Source of the DNA: Chloroflexi bacterium TSY
Lineage (GTDB): Bacteria; Chloroflexota; Anaerolineae; Caldilineales; Caldilineaceae
Reading direction: 5' to 3'
Length of the DNA stretch: 64,000 nucleotides
Assembly (NCBI GenBank): GCA_019217005.1
Contig: JAHBNG010000022.1
Coordinates: 62,001-126,000 of the forward strand
Under the pieces are notes generated by a model. That model worked only from the letters and a program-made list of their open reading frames with translations, searched no databases and was not told the origin of the DNA. How positions within the stretch are numbered: the stretch's first letter is position 1; each line of letters begins with the position of its first letter. Positions 7,753 to 17,581 of the stretch are shown here, piece by piece. The translations under genes and the position numbers were made by a program.

Positions 7753-9540
7753 ATGTCAAATCAGCAGAGCCAGTGGGTTATCGAACCTCTTGTTCCAGAC
7801 GAGATCTATACAGATCGCGCTGAGTTTATTGACTATTTCTATCAAGCTGCCTTAGATGCTGCCAGACGTCGCACTGTATCAACAGTTTTGCTTGGACGAC
7901 GACGCATGGGCAAAACAGAAATTTTTAAGCGAGTGGTCAATCGACTCTTTTTTGATCAAGAGCAATCCGATCCGCAGGCTGTTGTACCGGTTTACTTCAG
8001 TTTTCCTGATTTTCCGGAGGATAAATTAACCTTTGGCGTCAAATATCTAGAGAACCTGATGCGCTATTATGTTGCGTTTTACACTGGTCAACCAGAGGGG
8101 GTTCGCCGCGGTTTCGGTGGTGAAGAGCTACTTTCATGGATCGAACAATCTCGTGCTCTCTATCCTTTTACGGAGATGTTGGATACATTATTGAGATGGC
8201 ATCACTCAATGCGCCGTGGCGATATGATGTCACCCGAGCAGGAAGCGTTAGAAATTCCCCGTCGAGTCGCCGCCATCGACAATTCAACGATTGTGGTCTT
8301 TTTGGACGAATTTCAGAATACTCGCTTACCCCACTTTGACTTTGACATAGTCGGGTATGTGAAAGAGGCGGTTGAGTCGTTGAGTTGCCCTCACTTCGTC
8401 ACTGGTTCAGCAATGAGTATTTTGGCACGAGAGATCATCGGGCGCGGTTCTCTCTTTGGTCGCTTCGACAGCAAACCGATTGAACCTCTTTCTCAGTATT
8501 GGGGCGCTCAACTTGCCCTGAATGTAGCTCGTTACTATGAAACGCCTCTGTCTGATTGGATGGCGGTCATGGTTGCAGAACGTTGCGGCGGCAGCCCATT
8601 TTACATCAGTGCAGTGGTTAGGCGGGCGGCTCTCATACATCGGCCATTAATAGATGAAGAAAGTATTAATAGCGTGCTGGCCGTCGATATCTCATCCGGA
8701 TTCATCTGGGCAGAGCTGTATGAGCAGGTTCAAAGCTGGATTGAGAGACTCAATGATTTCGGAATCACGAAATGGATTCTCTATCTCTCGGCAGTCGAGG
8801 AGGACGAACGCATTAGCCTAGAACGCATCCAGCAGGAATTGAGCACAAAGGAGGGGCAAGAGATTTCCCTAGAAAAGATTCGCAGTGTATTAGTACGTTT
8901 GTCGCGTGGCGATCTCATTGAATATCTAGAGCTAGGAGACTGGTTCCGCAAAATCGATGATCCAATATTGTTAGAATTCTTGAGAGTCTGGGGACGAGTC
9001 GAAATTGAAGGACAAGATCAAAATCGAGTTCGAGATGAATTAGTCAATCGTTATCAAAGTCTCAATCGACGCTTCTATGAATATCAAGGCTACCTAGCGG
9101 AAGTCTTCATGGCTCAGGTTCTCTTCAACAGCCAAAATCAGAGCAAACAACCGCTGCCAGGACGATTTTTCAGCAGTGAAGAAGATATCGTAATGGGTTG
9201 GCCCTTGAGTTATGTCAATCATCGTGTGCGGTTAAAATCGGGTCAGGGTCAAGAAATCGATCTATTGGCTGCTATCGGAACAGAAAAATGGGTATGTCAA
9301 AGCAAATGGGTCACAAGCCGGAAAATCGGTACGGCAACCCTTACTGAGTTACTGAATCAAGCTGCCGCGGTCGAAAAAGAATTCGAACAACAATCCGTTC
9401 GGGTGTGGCTTTTTGCTCATGAGGGACTAACGCAAGAGGCCGAAGAACTCGCCCGAGAAAAAAATATTCTTTGGTCAAACAGAGAGCAGTTTGATGAACT
9501 ATTGAGTTATCTTGATCTGAGAAAGTTACCAGAATTATAG
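7753..9540 (+). CDS. AAA+ ATPase with C-terminal PD-(D/E)XK-like domain
   Basis: The 595-residue form starts at 7753, where GAGGAA lies about 11 bases upstream. Walker A is GRRRMGKT (residues 48-55) and Walker B is IVVFLDEFQN. Then come a sensor-like THFV/GSAMS region and a winged-helix region around residues 330-430. The C-terminal ~130 residues contain EIDLLAAI...VCQSKW, the Asp and Gln/Glu-x-Lys arrangement of DUF234-type restriction-like nucleases. This is the archaeal-type ATPase_2/DUF234 family, widespread and of unclear function (mobile or defence-linked in some hosts). It sits between choline-sulfatase and dimethylglycine dehydrogenase without a metabolic link and was probably acquired there. 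Confidence 0.8.
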   Translation: MSNQQSQWVIEPLVPDEIYTDRAEFIDYFYQAALDAARRRTVSTVLLGRRRMGKTEIFKRVVNRLFFDQEQSDPQAVVPVYFSFPDFPEDKLTFGVKYLENLMRYYVAFYTGQPEGVRRGFGGEELLSWIEQSRALYPFTEMLDTLLRWHHSMRRGDMMSPEQEALEIPRRVAAIDNSTIVVFLDEFQNTRLPHFDFDIVGYVKEAVESLSCPHFVTGSAMSILAREIIGRGSLFGRFDSKPIEPLSQYWGAQLALNVARYYETPLSDWMAVMVAERCGGSPFYISAVVRRAALIHRPLIDEESINSVLAVDISSGFIWAELYEQVQSWIERLNDFGITKWILYLSAVEEDERISLERIQQELSTKEGQEISLEKIRSVLVRLSRGDLIEYLELGDWFRKIDDPILLEFLRVWGRVEIEGQDQNRVRDELVNRYQSLNRRFYEYQGYLAEVFMAQVLFNSQNQSKQPLPGRFFSSEEDIVMGWPLSYVNHRVRLKSGQGQEIDLLAAIGTEKWVCQSKWVTSRKIGTATLTELLNQAAAVEKEFEQQSVRVWLFAHEGLTQEAEELAREKNILWSNREQFDELLSYLDLRKLPEL

Positions 9541-9545
9541 GGAGC

Positions 9546-9617
9546 GTGTCCCAAAGTGTGTAGATGCAAATCGCTCAGTCAGGCAGCAACTTTCATCTAC
9601 AGACTTTGTGGTACAAA
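9546..9617. repeat. Palindromic intergenic repeat, family C copy 1
   Basis: It begins GTGTCCCAAAGTGTGTAG and ends CTACAGACTTTGTGGTAC, so the arms pair imperfectly. It is related to 58718-58797 and 59344-59425. It lies 50 bp upstream of the dehydrogenase start, as the other two copies lie upstream of binding-protein genes. Confidence 0.75.
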
Positions 9618-9666
9618 TCCGAATGATAAATGCTTATCCCTACTACACGAAGAAGGATGTAAACTA

Positions 9667-12129
9667 GTGAGCACCAACCAACTCCCATCCCACGCCCAGG
9701 TTGTTATCATCGGCGGAGGCATCATCGGCTGTAGCCTGGCCTATCATCTTACAAAATTGAACATGTCTGATGTGTTGTTGCTAGAACGTAAGACACTCAC
9801 CAGTGGCACAACCTGGCACGCTGCGGGACTCGTGGGTCAACTGCGTGCGACGCAGAATATGACGAGACTCGCTCAATATACGTCCAATCTGCTCGCCAAT
9901 CTAGAGGCAGAGACGGGCCAACCCACTGGCTTTCTGCAAAACGGCTCCATCTCCATTGCCAACAACAGAGAGCGCTTCGAGGAGTTGAAGCGAGGTGCGT
10001 CCATGGCGCGTGTCTTTGGGCTGGAGGTCGATGTCATTACGCCTCAGGAAGCGGCAGATGCATGGCCGCTGATGAACGCCAGCGATCTGGTTGGCGCTGT
10101 TTGGCTCCCCAAGGATGGCCGCACCAATCCAGTTGATACCACACGGGCCTTCGCCAAGGGAGCGGAGCAACATGGCGCGCAGATTGTAGAAAATGTGAAG
10201 GTCACGGGGATTCACCAAGTAAATGGACGGGTGACAGGTGTTTGTGTTGTGCCAGACGGAGGTGAAGGGGTTGAGATTCAGTGCGAGATTGTGGCCAACT
10301 GTGCCGGGATGTGGGCGCGCGAGATCGGCAAATGGGCCGGTGTAAACATCCCGCTCCATGCCGCAGAACACTTCTACGTCATCTCTGAGCCGATTGAGGG
10401 CGTCAGTCGCAACCTGCCTACTCTGCGCGATCCGGGTGGATATACCTACTATCGAGAAGAGGTGGGCGCCATCCTGGCCGGTTTTTTCGAGCCAAATGCC
10501 AAGCCGTGGGGCATGAAGGGCATCCCCGCAGATTTCGAGTTTGGCACTCTGCCAGAAGATTGGGAACATTTGGACCCGGTATTTGATGTAGTTGCGCACC
10601 GGATGCCCATTTTTGAGACGGCTGGCATCCACACCTTCTTCAATGGACCAGAAAGCTTCACGCCGGATGATGCGTATCATCTGGGTGAGGCTCCAGAATT
10701 GAAGAACTTTTACGTTGCAACAGGATTTAACTCCATCGGCATTCAATCGTCGGGTGGCGCAGGGAAAGTGCTCGCAGAGTGGATTGTCAACGGTCATCCG
10801 CCCATGGATCTCTGGGATGTAGACATTCGGCGCAATATGCCCTTCCAAGGAAATCATCGCTATCTGTTCGACCGCACCACAGAGGGTTTGGGGTTGCTCT
10901 ATGATATGCACTGGCCCTTCAAGCAATTTAAAACTGGTCGAGATGTGCGCAAATCAACTCTGCATGATCGCTTGGCGGCGCATGGGGCCTGTTTTGGCAC
11001 CGCCGCGGGTTGGGAGCGTCCCAACTGGTTTGCACCAGAAGGGGTTGAGCCTGTTTACAAATATTCCTACGGTCGCCAGAATTGGTTTGAGTATTCGGCC
11101 CAAGAACACAAGGCTGTACGCGAAAATGTAGGCATCTTTGACCAATCATCCTTCGCCAAGTATCTGATACAGGGGAGAGATACACTTCAACTGCTCAACC
11201 GCATTTGTGGTGGTCAAATCGACGTACCGATTGGCAAAGTTGTTTACACACAGATGCTCAACGAACGAGGGGGCATCGAAGCAGATGTAACGGTCAACCG
11301 CATTGGGGATGACCAATTTCTGGTCCTGGATGCCGCAGCCTCCCAAAACCGCACTTTCTCCTGGATCAACCGGCAGATCCAGCCTGACGAATTCGTCATT
11401 GCGACTGACGTAACATCGGGCTACTGCATGTTGAGTGTGATGGGTCCAAACTCGCGGGCGCTCTTGCACGAACTTACCGATGCGGATCTCTCTAACCAAG
11501 CATTTCCCTTTGGCACATCCCAGGAAATCGACGTGGCTTATGCCAGAGCACGAGCAACCCGCATGACCTATGTGGGTGAGCTAGGATGGGAGCTGCTTGT
11601 ACCCACCGAATTTGCTCAGGGAGTGTATGACGCAATTACGGACGTGGGTCGGGATTTCGATTTGATGAACGCGGGATATCATGCCATGAACTCGCTGCGA
11701 CAAGAAAAAGGGTATCGTCACTGGGGTCATGATATCACCGACGAAGATACGCCTGTAGAGGCAGGGCTACGCTTTGCCGTCAAATTTGAGAAAGAGCGCT
11801 TTAATGGCCGTGAGCGGTTGTTGCAGCAGAAGACGGATGGCGTTAACAAACGGTTGGTTCAATTTGCGCTCGAAGACGAAAACTATCTGCTCTATCACAA
11901 CGAACCTGTCTGGCGAGACAACGAAATGGTTGGTCACATTACCTCGGCCATGTTTGGTCATACGATTGGTGCTGCGGTGGGGATGGGATATATTCACCGG
12001 CCGGAACTGATCACAGCGGATTTCGTGAAAGCTGGCCATTATGAGATCGAAGTTGCAACAGTGCGGGTTCCGGCTAGGGCGTCGTTGCAACCATTGTATG
12101 ATCCGAAGAGTAAACGGGTAAAATCGTAG
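9667..12129 (+). CDS. Dimethylglycine/sarcosine dehydrogenase-like FAD protein fused to GcvT domains
   Basis: The GTG at 9667 is chosen because AGAAGGA lies just upstream, giving 820 residues. The N-terminal Rossmann loop is VVIIGGGIIGCSLAYHL. TSGTTWHAAGLVGQLRAT holds the His that carries covalent FAD in dimethylglycine and sarcosine dehydrogenases. The DAO domain ends near residue 370, followed by an FAO_M linker (FDRTTEGLGLLYDMHWP) and a GcvT folate-binding half (residues ~430-800; ARATRMTYVGELGWELLVP, GYHAMNSLRQEKGYRHWGHD). It oxidatively demethylates N-methyl glycines and passes formaldehyde to tetrahydrofolate. Together with choline-sulfatase upstream it implies catabolism of choline or betaine osmolytes. 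Electrons probably go to ETF (family knowledge). Confidence 0.88.
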   Translation: MSTNQLPSHAQVVIIGGGIIGCSLAYHLTKLNMSDVLLLERKTLTSGTTWHAAGLVGQLRATQNMTRLAQYTSNLLANLEAETGQPTGFLQNGSISIANNRERFEELKRGASMARVFGLEVDVITPQEAADAWPLMNASDLVGAVWLPKDGRTNPVDTTRAFAKGAEQHGAQIVENVKVTGIHQVNGRVTGVCVVPDGGEGVEIQCEIVANCAGMWAREIGKWAGVNIPLHAAEHFYVISEPIEGVSRNLPTLRDPGGYTYYREEVGAILAGFFEPNAKPWGMKGIPADFEFGTLPEDWEHLDPVFDVVAHRMPIFETAGIHTFFNGPESFTPDDAYHLGEAPELKNFYVATGFNSIGIQSSGGAGKVLAEWIVNGHPPMDLWDVDIRRNMPFQGNHRYLFDRTTEGLGLLYDMHWPFKQFKTGRDVRKSTLHDRLAAHGACFGTAAGWERPNWFAPEGVEPVYKYSYGRQNWFEYSAQEHKAVRENVGIFDQSSFAKYLIQGRDTLQLLNRICGGQIDVPIGKVVYTQMLNERGGIEADVTVNRIGDDQFLVLDAAASQNRTFSWINRQIQPDEFVIATDVTSGYCMLSVMGPNSRALLHELTDADLSNQAFPFGTSQEIDVAYARARATRMTYVGELGWELLVPTEFAQGVYDAITDVGRDFDLMNAGYHAMNSLRQEKGYRHWGHDITDEDTPVEAGLRFAVKFEKERFNGRERLLQQKTDGVNKRLVQFALEDENYLLYHNEPVWRDNEMVGHITSAMFGHTIGAAVGMGYIHRPELITADFVKAGHYEIEVATVRVPARASLQPLYDPKSKRVKS

Positions 12130-12168
12130 GCATGAGCATGAAGAATTCTCACTAGACTGCAATCGTTA

Positions 12169-12193
12169 GATTCTTCGCTCCGCTCGAGAATGA
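12169..12193. repeat. Short palindrome after dehydrogenase gene
   Basis: GATTCTTCGCTCC followed by GCTCGAGAATGAC forms a small hairpin. A diverged copy is at 3108-3129. It could serve as a weak terminator for the + strand unit, but no U-run follows. Confidence 0.4.
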
Positions 12194-13329
12194 CACGATT
12201 GGGGTCTACTGATTCTAAATCCATCGTGCAGAAACCAATGGACAAAAATTTGCCGTCAACGTTGTACAAGTCCTTCCACCTTCGTCAATAACTCATCGGG
12301 GGTAAAGGGTTTGGGCAGAAACGCGACTTCTTGTTGGGAAATCCCATGACGAAGAATGATGTCATCGGTATAGCCAGACATATAAAGGATCTGGAGATCA
12401 GGATAAAGAGGCGCTATCTTTTGAACGGTTTCGCGTCCATTATACTTGCCAGGCATCACCACGTCTGTGATCAGCAAATCGAGAGAAATCGAAGAATCTT
12501 TGAGCAGCGAAAGTGCCTTTTCGCCATCTGGTGCAGTAATGACCTGAAAACCGCTGGCGAGTAGGATTTGTGCAACCAGATCGCGTACGCTCTCTTCATC
12601 TTCAATTAGTAGTGCTGTCTTATTTTGGTAAAACCTGTGCTGAATTTCCGTTTTTGTCGGCAAATCAAGTAACTGCGCACCAGCGCAGGGCAAATAGATT
12701 AATGCAGTCGTCCCTTCGCCTTCTTGACTCCTAACATGAATATCACCGCCATATTGTCGGACAAGATTATAGGTGACAGCCAATCCAAGTCCCGTTCCCT
12801 GCCCAACTTCTTTCGTTGTAAAGAATGGTTCAAAGATCCGTGGCAGCACTTCTTGAGGCATTCCGGTACCTGTATCTTTGACAGCAAACATTACCTTGGC
12901 GTCAGGAGGAGCTTCTGCTATTTCGTCGTTCGCTGCTGTTTTGAGTATCTGCCTAGTCTCAATTGTGAGTTTGCCCCCATGTGGCATGGCGTCCCGCGAA
13001 TTAATGGCTAGATTTAGGAAGATCTGCTCTAAATGTGTCGAGTCTGCTCTGACAAAACAGGCATCGTTATCTAAATTTAAGATTAACTCAATATTCTCGC
13101 CGATCAGCCTGCGCAACATCCGTTCTAACTCTCTAAGAACCTGATTGGCATCAAGGACCTTAGGCTGATGCATCTCCTTACGGCTGTAAGTCAGCAATTG
13201 CTTGGTGATAGATGTTGCACGTAGTGCAGCTTGCTGAATTTGGCTGACCCATTGCTCGATTTTCTTTTTCTCGGGTGGAATGTTGCTGTTGAGGATAAGG
13301 TTGCTATAACTAGTGTTTTGTCAGATAAG

Positions 13330-13962
13330 TTATGATACAGGTTGGTCATCAGAATCGGTATCCAAAACAGGATAGAAACGCTGGAACTTCTGGCGAGCGA
13401 GAGCGGGGGTAAATTGCCATTGAATGGTAGCGGATTGTTCATTGCGCTCGTTGACAAGAGCAAGGACAACAGTCTCAAGAAGCTCTTTGGAATCAATGCG
13501 GCGATCAAGAACTTGGCGAGTGATAACCGAGAGTTCAATTTCAACCATATTAAGCCAACTCCCGTTGACGGGGGTATAAACCATCTGAAAGTGCTGAGCC
13601 AGAGCGAAAGCTTCCTCAGGCGAAAAGATGGTGTAGAAGGAACTGGGTGAATGAATGTTGAGATTATCCTGAACAATCTGTAATGAATCGGCATCAGGAT
13701 TGTGTTTCGTTTTGAGATCATGCATGAAGCGAGCATACTCTTGGCCTCTGCGCCGTTCGGTAATCTGAACAACCCGCTGTCCAGTGTGTGGCTGGTAAGC
13801 AATCAAGATGTAACAGATGCCCTTGCGTTCATAGTGATGATCATAGCGCCATTTCTTGCCTGGTTTCATCTCAATCGGCACGATTGTATCGCCCAAGAGC
13901 TGACAAGGTTTTTCATCGTAACACCCACCAGAGAGGATTCTTGGGGTCATAGGGCTGTGCAT
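13330..13962 (-). CDS. IS630 transposase, catalytic ORF
   Basis: This ORF overlaps the previous one by 50 bp. CYDEKPCQLLGD carries the first catalytic Asp, IVQDNLNIHSPSSFY the second, and GSWLNMVEIELSV the Glu: a complete DDE triad in the IS630 arrangement. The 210-residue frame has an arbitrary start. Its function requires fusion to the upstream ORF by a +1 shift near 13945. Confidence 0.85.
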   Translation of the reverse strand: MHSPMTPRILSGGCYDEKPCQLLGDTIVPIEMKPGKKWRYDHHYERKGICYILIAYQPHTGQRVVQITERRRGQEYARFMHDLKTKHNPDADSLQIVQDNLNIHSPSSFYTIFSPEEAFALAQHFQMVYTPVNGSWLNMVEIELSVITRQVLDRRIDSKELLETVVLALVNERNEQSATIQWQFTPALARQKFQRFYPVLDTDSDDQPVS

Positions 13963-14503
13963 AGAGGTCCAAGATTTGTTCCATGTGCCACAAGTATGTA
14001 GGTGTTAACTTTCCGATACACCACTGCACCTTCAAATGGGGTTTCAGTTCGTTTTTTTTCAGAATTTCACTCACGGTTTCATGCGAAATGTCTTCCACAA
14101 ACTTTAACTCAACCGCTGTGGTTGCTAGCAGCCTTAAAGTCCATCGGCTTCGCCCATCTGGTCCTTTCGTACACGCTAGTGCCGTGATTTTGGCTCTGGC
14201 TTCGTTACTAATCTCGACTGGTCGTCCGCTTCTTGGCCTCTCTTCTAGGGCTTTGGTTAGCCCTTCCGTCACATATCTTTTGCGGATTCGCACCACCGTT
14301 GCTCGCGTCACTCCCACTCGTTCCATGATTTCTCTGTCTGTTTTTCCTCCATCTGACAAGAGCAGAATATGTGCCCTTCTTATCTTTCTTACGTTCTCTT
14401 TTCCTTTTGCCGTTATTCGCCTTAATTCATTTCTGTCTTTATCACTTAGTTTAACTTTATATACTTGCTTCATTTCTCTCTGCCTCCTCGTTTTTTTAGT
14501 CAC
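13913..14503 (-). CDS. IS630 transposase, N-terminal ORF
   Basis: A protein of 196 residues: helix-turn-helix (GKTDREIMERVGVTRATVVRIRKRY), the RPRSGRP linker, then a second helix-turn-helix. It ends with DLYAQPYDPKNPL, where the catalytic domain should continue (CYDEKPCQLLGD) but does so in the +1 frame at 13330-13962. The second copy has the same split, so it is either a programmed shift or a defect inherited by both copies. An A8 run lies in the EILKKNEL region. Confidence 0.85.
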   Translation of the reverse strand: MTKKTRRQREMKQVYKVKLSDKDRNELRRITAKGKENVRKIRRAHILLLSDGGKTDREIMERVGVTRATVVRIRKRYVTEGLTKALEERPRSGRPVEISNEARAKITALACTKGPDGRSRWTLRLLATTAVELKFVEDISHETVSEILKKNELKPHLKVQWCIGKLTPTYLWHMEQILDLYAQPYDPKNPLWWVLR

Positions 14504-16033
14504 TTTCTGGCAGAGTTTACCGTATTATAACTTATCTGACAAAACACTAGTGATGACGGTTAGTAAGTTATTGAAATCGTGGGCGATTCCTCCAGCAAGC
14601 TGACCAATGGCATCCATCTTTTGCGCATGACGGAGGTGCTCTTCGCTTGATCTCAAGGCAGCCTCCGTCTGTCTATGTTCGGCGATCTCCTTTTCCAATC
14701 GAACCGCCAGCTGAGATAGTTGCCCCGTCCTTTGTGCGACGGTGTGCTCTAGGCTTTCATTGAGTTCTTGTAACTCTTTTTCCGCTCTTTCTCGGCCTGC
14801 AACCTCCAGTTGCAATTGGGTGTTGGCTCTGGTTAAGGCTAGGGTGCGCACCATCACATCTTGTTCTAATTGCGCACTATAGTTTGTTTGGATCACTCTG
14901 GACTGATCAATAGATTGCGCCATCTTATTAAAAGCATCGGTCAGAAAGGCAATCTCGTCATTTGATTGATATCGAACCTGAACATCTGTAAAACCTTCAT
15001 TCACACGCTGCATGCCAGTCACTAAATTGGTAAGAGGCTGATCAATAATATGCCGGTAGACGAAAGGCAATCCGATTAGGATCAAACCGAATGCCGCAAA
15101 AATTAAGCGGGCCAACGAGACCATGGGCTGGTGTAAATATTCTCTGAATCGAAATTGGTAATCGTGTATCAATCCATTTTCATCACTGTCTGATTCCCCA
15201 CCGCCTGGTTCGGAGTCATTGTGGGTTAGATCAACAAAGCTCACACGCTTGCCATTTCCAGACATCAGACCGATGGTTGCAGGTATATCGAGACCAAACC
15301 GTAGATATATCTTTGGCGGCACAAGTTCATGTAGCATTAAGTCAATCTGCCCGTTATCATGGAGTCGAAGCTGGGTCGTACTGGATTCATCTGTTCCAAT
15401 TGCAGGTGCGTTCAACCACGTAATTAAGATCTGGTCTCGCTTTTGCTTGACATAGACTTCGCCACTCTGTGCACTCGGCAAATTTGCCAAGACAATCATG
15501 GGCTGTCTGTTTGCCAAAAACATGTCCCTGCGAAACGGACTGCCGAAAGTGAGTGTATTATCCTTGTGAAGGTATAGCTTCGTGTAGAGTTGTCCGTAAA
15601 ACGGCAGACTGAAGGGCAGAGATATGGGTCGGTTCAGATCATCGTATCGGTCGCCAACTTCTTCATCAAAAATAGCCGGTAGAGGCTGAGATTGATACCC
15701 GCCCGTCCCGTTTGGTACGAATCGAATTGTTTGCCCCTCGGGTAGAAAATGATGAAATCCGAAGTCTTTTTCAAAAAGTGGATAGAGCACAATCCCAATG
15801 CTGCTGATAATGCTTAGGATAAATATCAGTAAAATACTAACTGATTTAACCATCAGGCTGGTTGCATCAGCGCTATATTGTAAGTAGAGGAAGAGCAAGC
15901 AGGATGCACAGCTCAATGAGTAGACAACGAGGATAAATAATTCTGTCTCCAGTGAAATCAGCCCCGCCGGGACTAGCAGTACTGTCGATATCATAATGGG
16001 AATCAGAATAACAAGAATGAACAATATTCCTGT

Positions 16034-17293
16034 TAGGCTAAACCAAAAAAATAATTATACGCGAACGAGAGAATGGAGAGGGGGAATAAGGACAAACCAT
16101 TTTTCTAAACCAGGTAAACGTTGGAAGCGTTGTTCCAAACGGTCCATCTCTTTCTGAGTGAGTTTGACGCCGGTCTCATAAAGAGTGGAATTCAGGTGAA
16201 CGAAGGGTTGTAGTTGGTTAAAGCGAAAAGAACGGGCAAAATTGAGAACGGTCTCAAGAGAATCGAGAAGAGAACCGTTCCAGTGTTTTCAAGATGGCCC
16301 CAAACCCGTTCGATGGGGTTGTATTTACTGTGATAAGGAGGGTAGCAGGCGAGCTGAATAGAGAGACGATACATAAACTGAGTCCGACGGGTATGATTTT
16401 CGGGACCATTGTCCTGATTGATCACGAGGGTCTTGACGTGAGGAAAGTGTTCACGTACGCTTTCCCAAAAATCAATCAGGCAGTCGACAATACAGTCACT
16501 CGTCACTTTCGACTGAGTCAAGTAAAGAAAGAGTTCCTTGGTTGAAGGGAGGTAAATGCCAAAAGGTGACTTTCTCGGTCTTCTTATCTTGAAAGTCATG
16601 ATCGAGCGCTTTGACAACCACTCGACTTATCCCTTCTCTCGAGAAACGGTCAAGTAAAATCGTCGCTTTGGCATCCCAAGAGAGGCGCAGAACCGTCTCG
16701 TCTGCATCCGCTTCTTGATTGATCTGATGAATTCTATCAAAGATCGCATCGGTCTCTGGGATCTTTTTCACTGGTTGACTTTTTTTGACCCGGTTTGAGC
16801 CATAGCCTAACTCATTGAGCTTCAAGCGGATGGCCTCTTCGCCAGGCAATTCCTCATCTGTGTATCCTTTCTGCTCGATGAGCTGGGTACGCATTTCGGC
16901 GGCGGTTAGTCGAGTGTACAATTGGGGGGGTCGAAAGGTGGGATCGGTCTGGCTGAATTGATCGGCGATTTCAACCATATCGGCCAGTAAAGTGGGGATA
17001 TGGTCTTCGGCTTTTTTGCGACCACGTCGGTGGCTTTGGTCGACATAACAGAAGCCGCCTTCTAGTTCTTCCAGGGCTAACGACCCATTCATCATCGCCC
17101 ACATCAGACGCATTACATTTACGTTTGTTCCCACCGGCGTTACTTGCAATACATTCATCAGTACTGCTATAGTTATTTCTGGCGCGGTTAGCATTCCTTC
17201 CTCCTTTTTGGGTTCTCTACCTTTAGGATGAAACGCTAACCGCTTTTTGTCACATTTCTCACCTCATCTCTTTTCTTTTACCAGAAAGTAAAG
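16034..17293 (-). mobile_element. Chimera of an ISAzo13-like element and an IS4-like element
   Basis: At 16034 is the outer end TTAGGCTAAACCAAAAAAAT of the ISAzo13-like element, complete at 47700-52119. At 17277-17293 is the end TTTACCAGAAAGTAAAG of the IS4-like element, complete at 50597-52092. The break between the two parental sequences lies near 17085, inside a fused transposase frame. It arose by insertion of one into the other plus deletion. Confidence 0.8.
16192..17194 (-). pseudogene. Chimeric transposase gene
   Basis: The first ~38 residues (MLTAPEITIAVLMNVLQVTP...) match the start of the IS4-like transposase at 50696. From ALEELEGGFCYVDQ onward it matches the ISAzo13-like transposase at 49384 (RLSWDAKATILLDRFSREG, INQDNGPENHTRRTQF, YPPYHSKYNPIERVWGHLE, the last two with the catalytic Asp and Glu). 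Frameshifts near 16560 and 16290, plus small deletions compared with the other copy, make it non-functional. Confidence 0.8.
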
Positions 17294-17377
17294 AGGTACA
17301 AAGTATAAAAAAGGGGGTGAGCATCGACGCGGCAACGCGCTATGTTCACTATCAGTAGACTGCAACGCGGAATCAGC
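17294..17377. other. Junction DNA between IS end and 148-bp unit
   Basis: It holds a purine-rich run (AAAAAAGGGGG) and CAGTAGACTGCAACGCGG. No gene is seen. Confidence 0.4.
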
Positions 17378-17525
17378 ATTCTCTATTACACGCAGTAGAC
17401 ATAATCCTGCACTTCTCAGTCAAAACAGACTCGAGCGGGCCAAATGGTCCGAGATTCTCTACTGCGTCTTTTTTCGCCATTTGAACGCTCTACCTCTGAG
17501 AAATCCTACTGCGTGTAATCTCTAA
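17378..17525. repeat. 148-bp non-autonomous unit (copy C)
   Basis: Essentially the same sequence and length as 2164-2311, with inverted cores TTACACGCAGTAG at 17386-17398 and 17506-17518. It lies only 20 bp from the left inverted repeat of the recombinase element, so three copies of the core sit within 190 bp. Confidence 0.8.
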
Positions 17526-17545
17526 TGCGGCGTTACTCGACTGTG

Positions 17546-17572
17546 ACCGGCGTTCTCTATTACACGCAGTAG
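17546..17572. repeat. Left 27-bp inverted repeat of recombinase element
   Basis: The reverse complement is identical to 19652-19678 at all 27 positions. Confidence 0.95.
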
Positions 17573-17581
17573 ACATAAAAG

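Larger units (their letters stand above)
13313..14547 (-). mobile_element. IS630-family element, copy 1
   Basis: A 1,235-bp element with inverted ends GTGTTTTGTCAGATAAGTTA and its complement, flanked by duplicated TA (13311-13312 and 14548-14549). TA targeting is diagnostic for IS630/Tc1-mariner. A second copy is at 28951-33463. Excision restores the histidine kinase reading frame exactly. Confidence 0.93.
12256..16024 (-). pseudogene. Hybrid sensor histidine kinase, split by IS630
   Basis: Without the IS630 and one TA, the gene is 2,532 nt (843 residues) in one frame. In order: two or three N-terminal membrane helices; an extracytoplasmic beta-rich domain ([10 protein letters not shown]...NTLTFGSPF); a membrane helix; HAMP ([16 protein letters not shown]); a coiled coil; HisKA with H-box [12 protein letters not shown]; HATPase_c (NLAINSRDAMPHGG, KDTGTGMP, GTGLGLAV); and a C-terminal receiver (LLIEDEES, LLITDVVMPG, LPKPFTPDELL). 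The insertion falls nine residues after the H-box His, so the kinase is dead. The ATG at 16022-16024 lies only 10 bp from another IS end, so the true N-terminus may be lost. The ligand is unknown. Confidence 0.85.

Noticed and set aside
9901..10926. Long antisense open frame (341 codons) within the dimethylglycine dehydrogenase gene
   Set aside because: It lies wholly opposite a conserved gene, has no ribosome site and no recognisable domain. It is a codon-bias shadow.
17378..17572. Possible integron attC sites next to a tyrosine recombinase
   Set aside because: The repeats lack the attC core pairs (GTTRRRY/RYYYAAC) and no cassette genes lie between copies. The recombinase also has no integron-integrase insertion that I can see.
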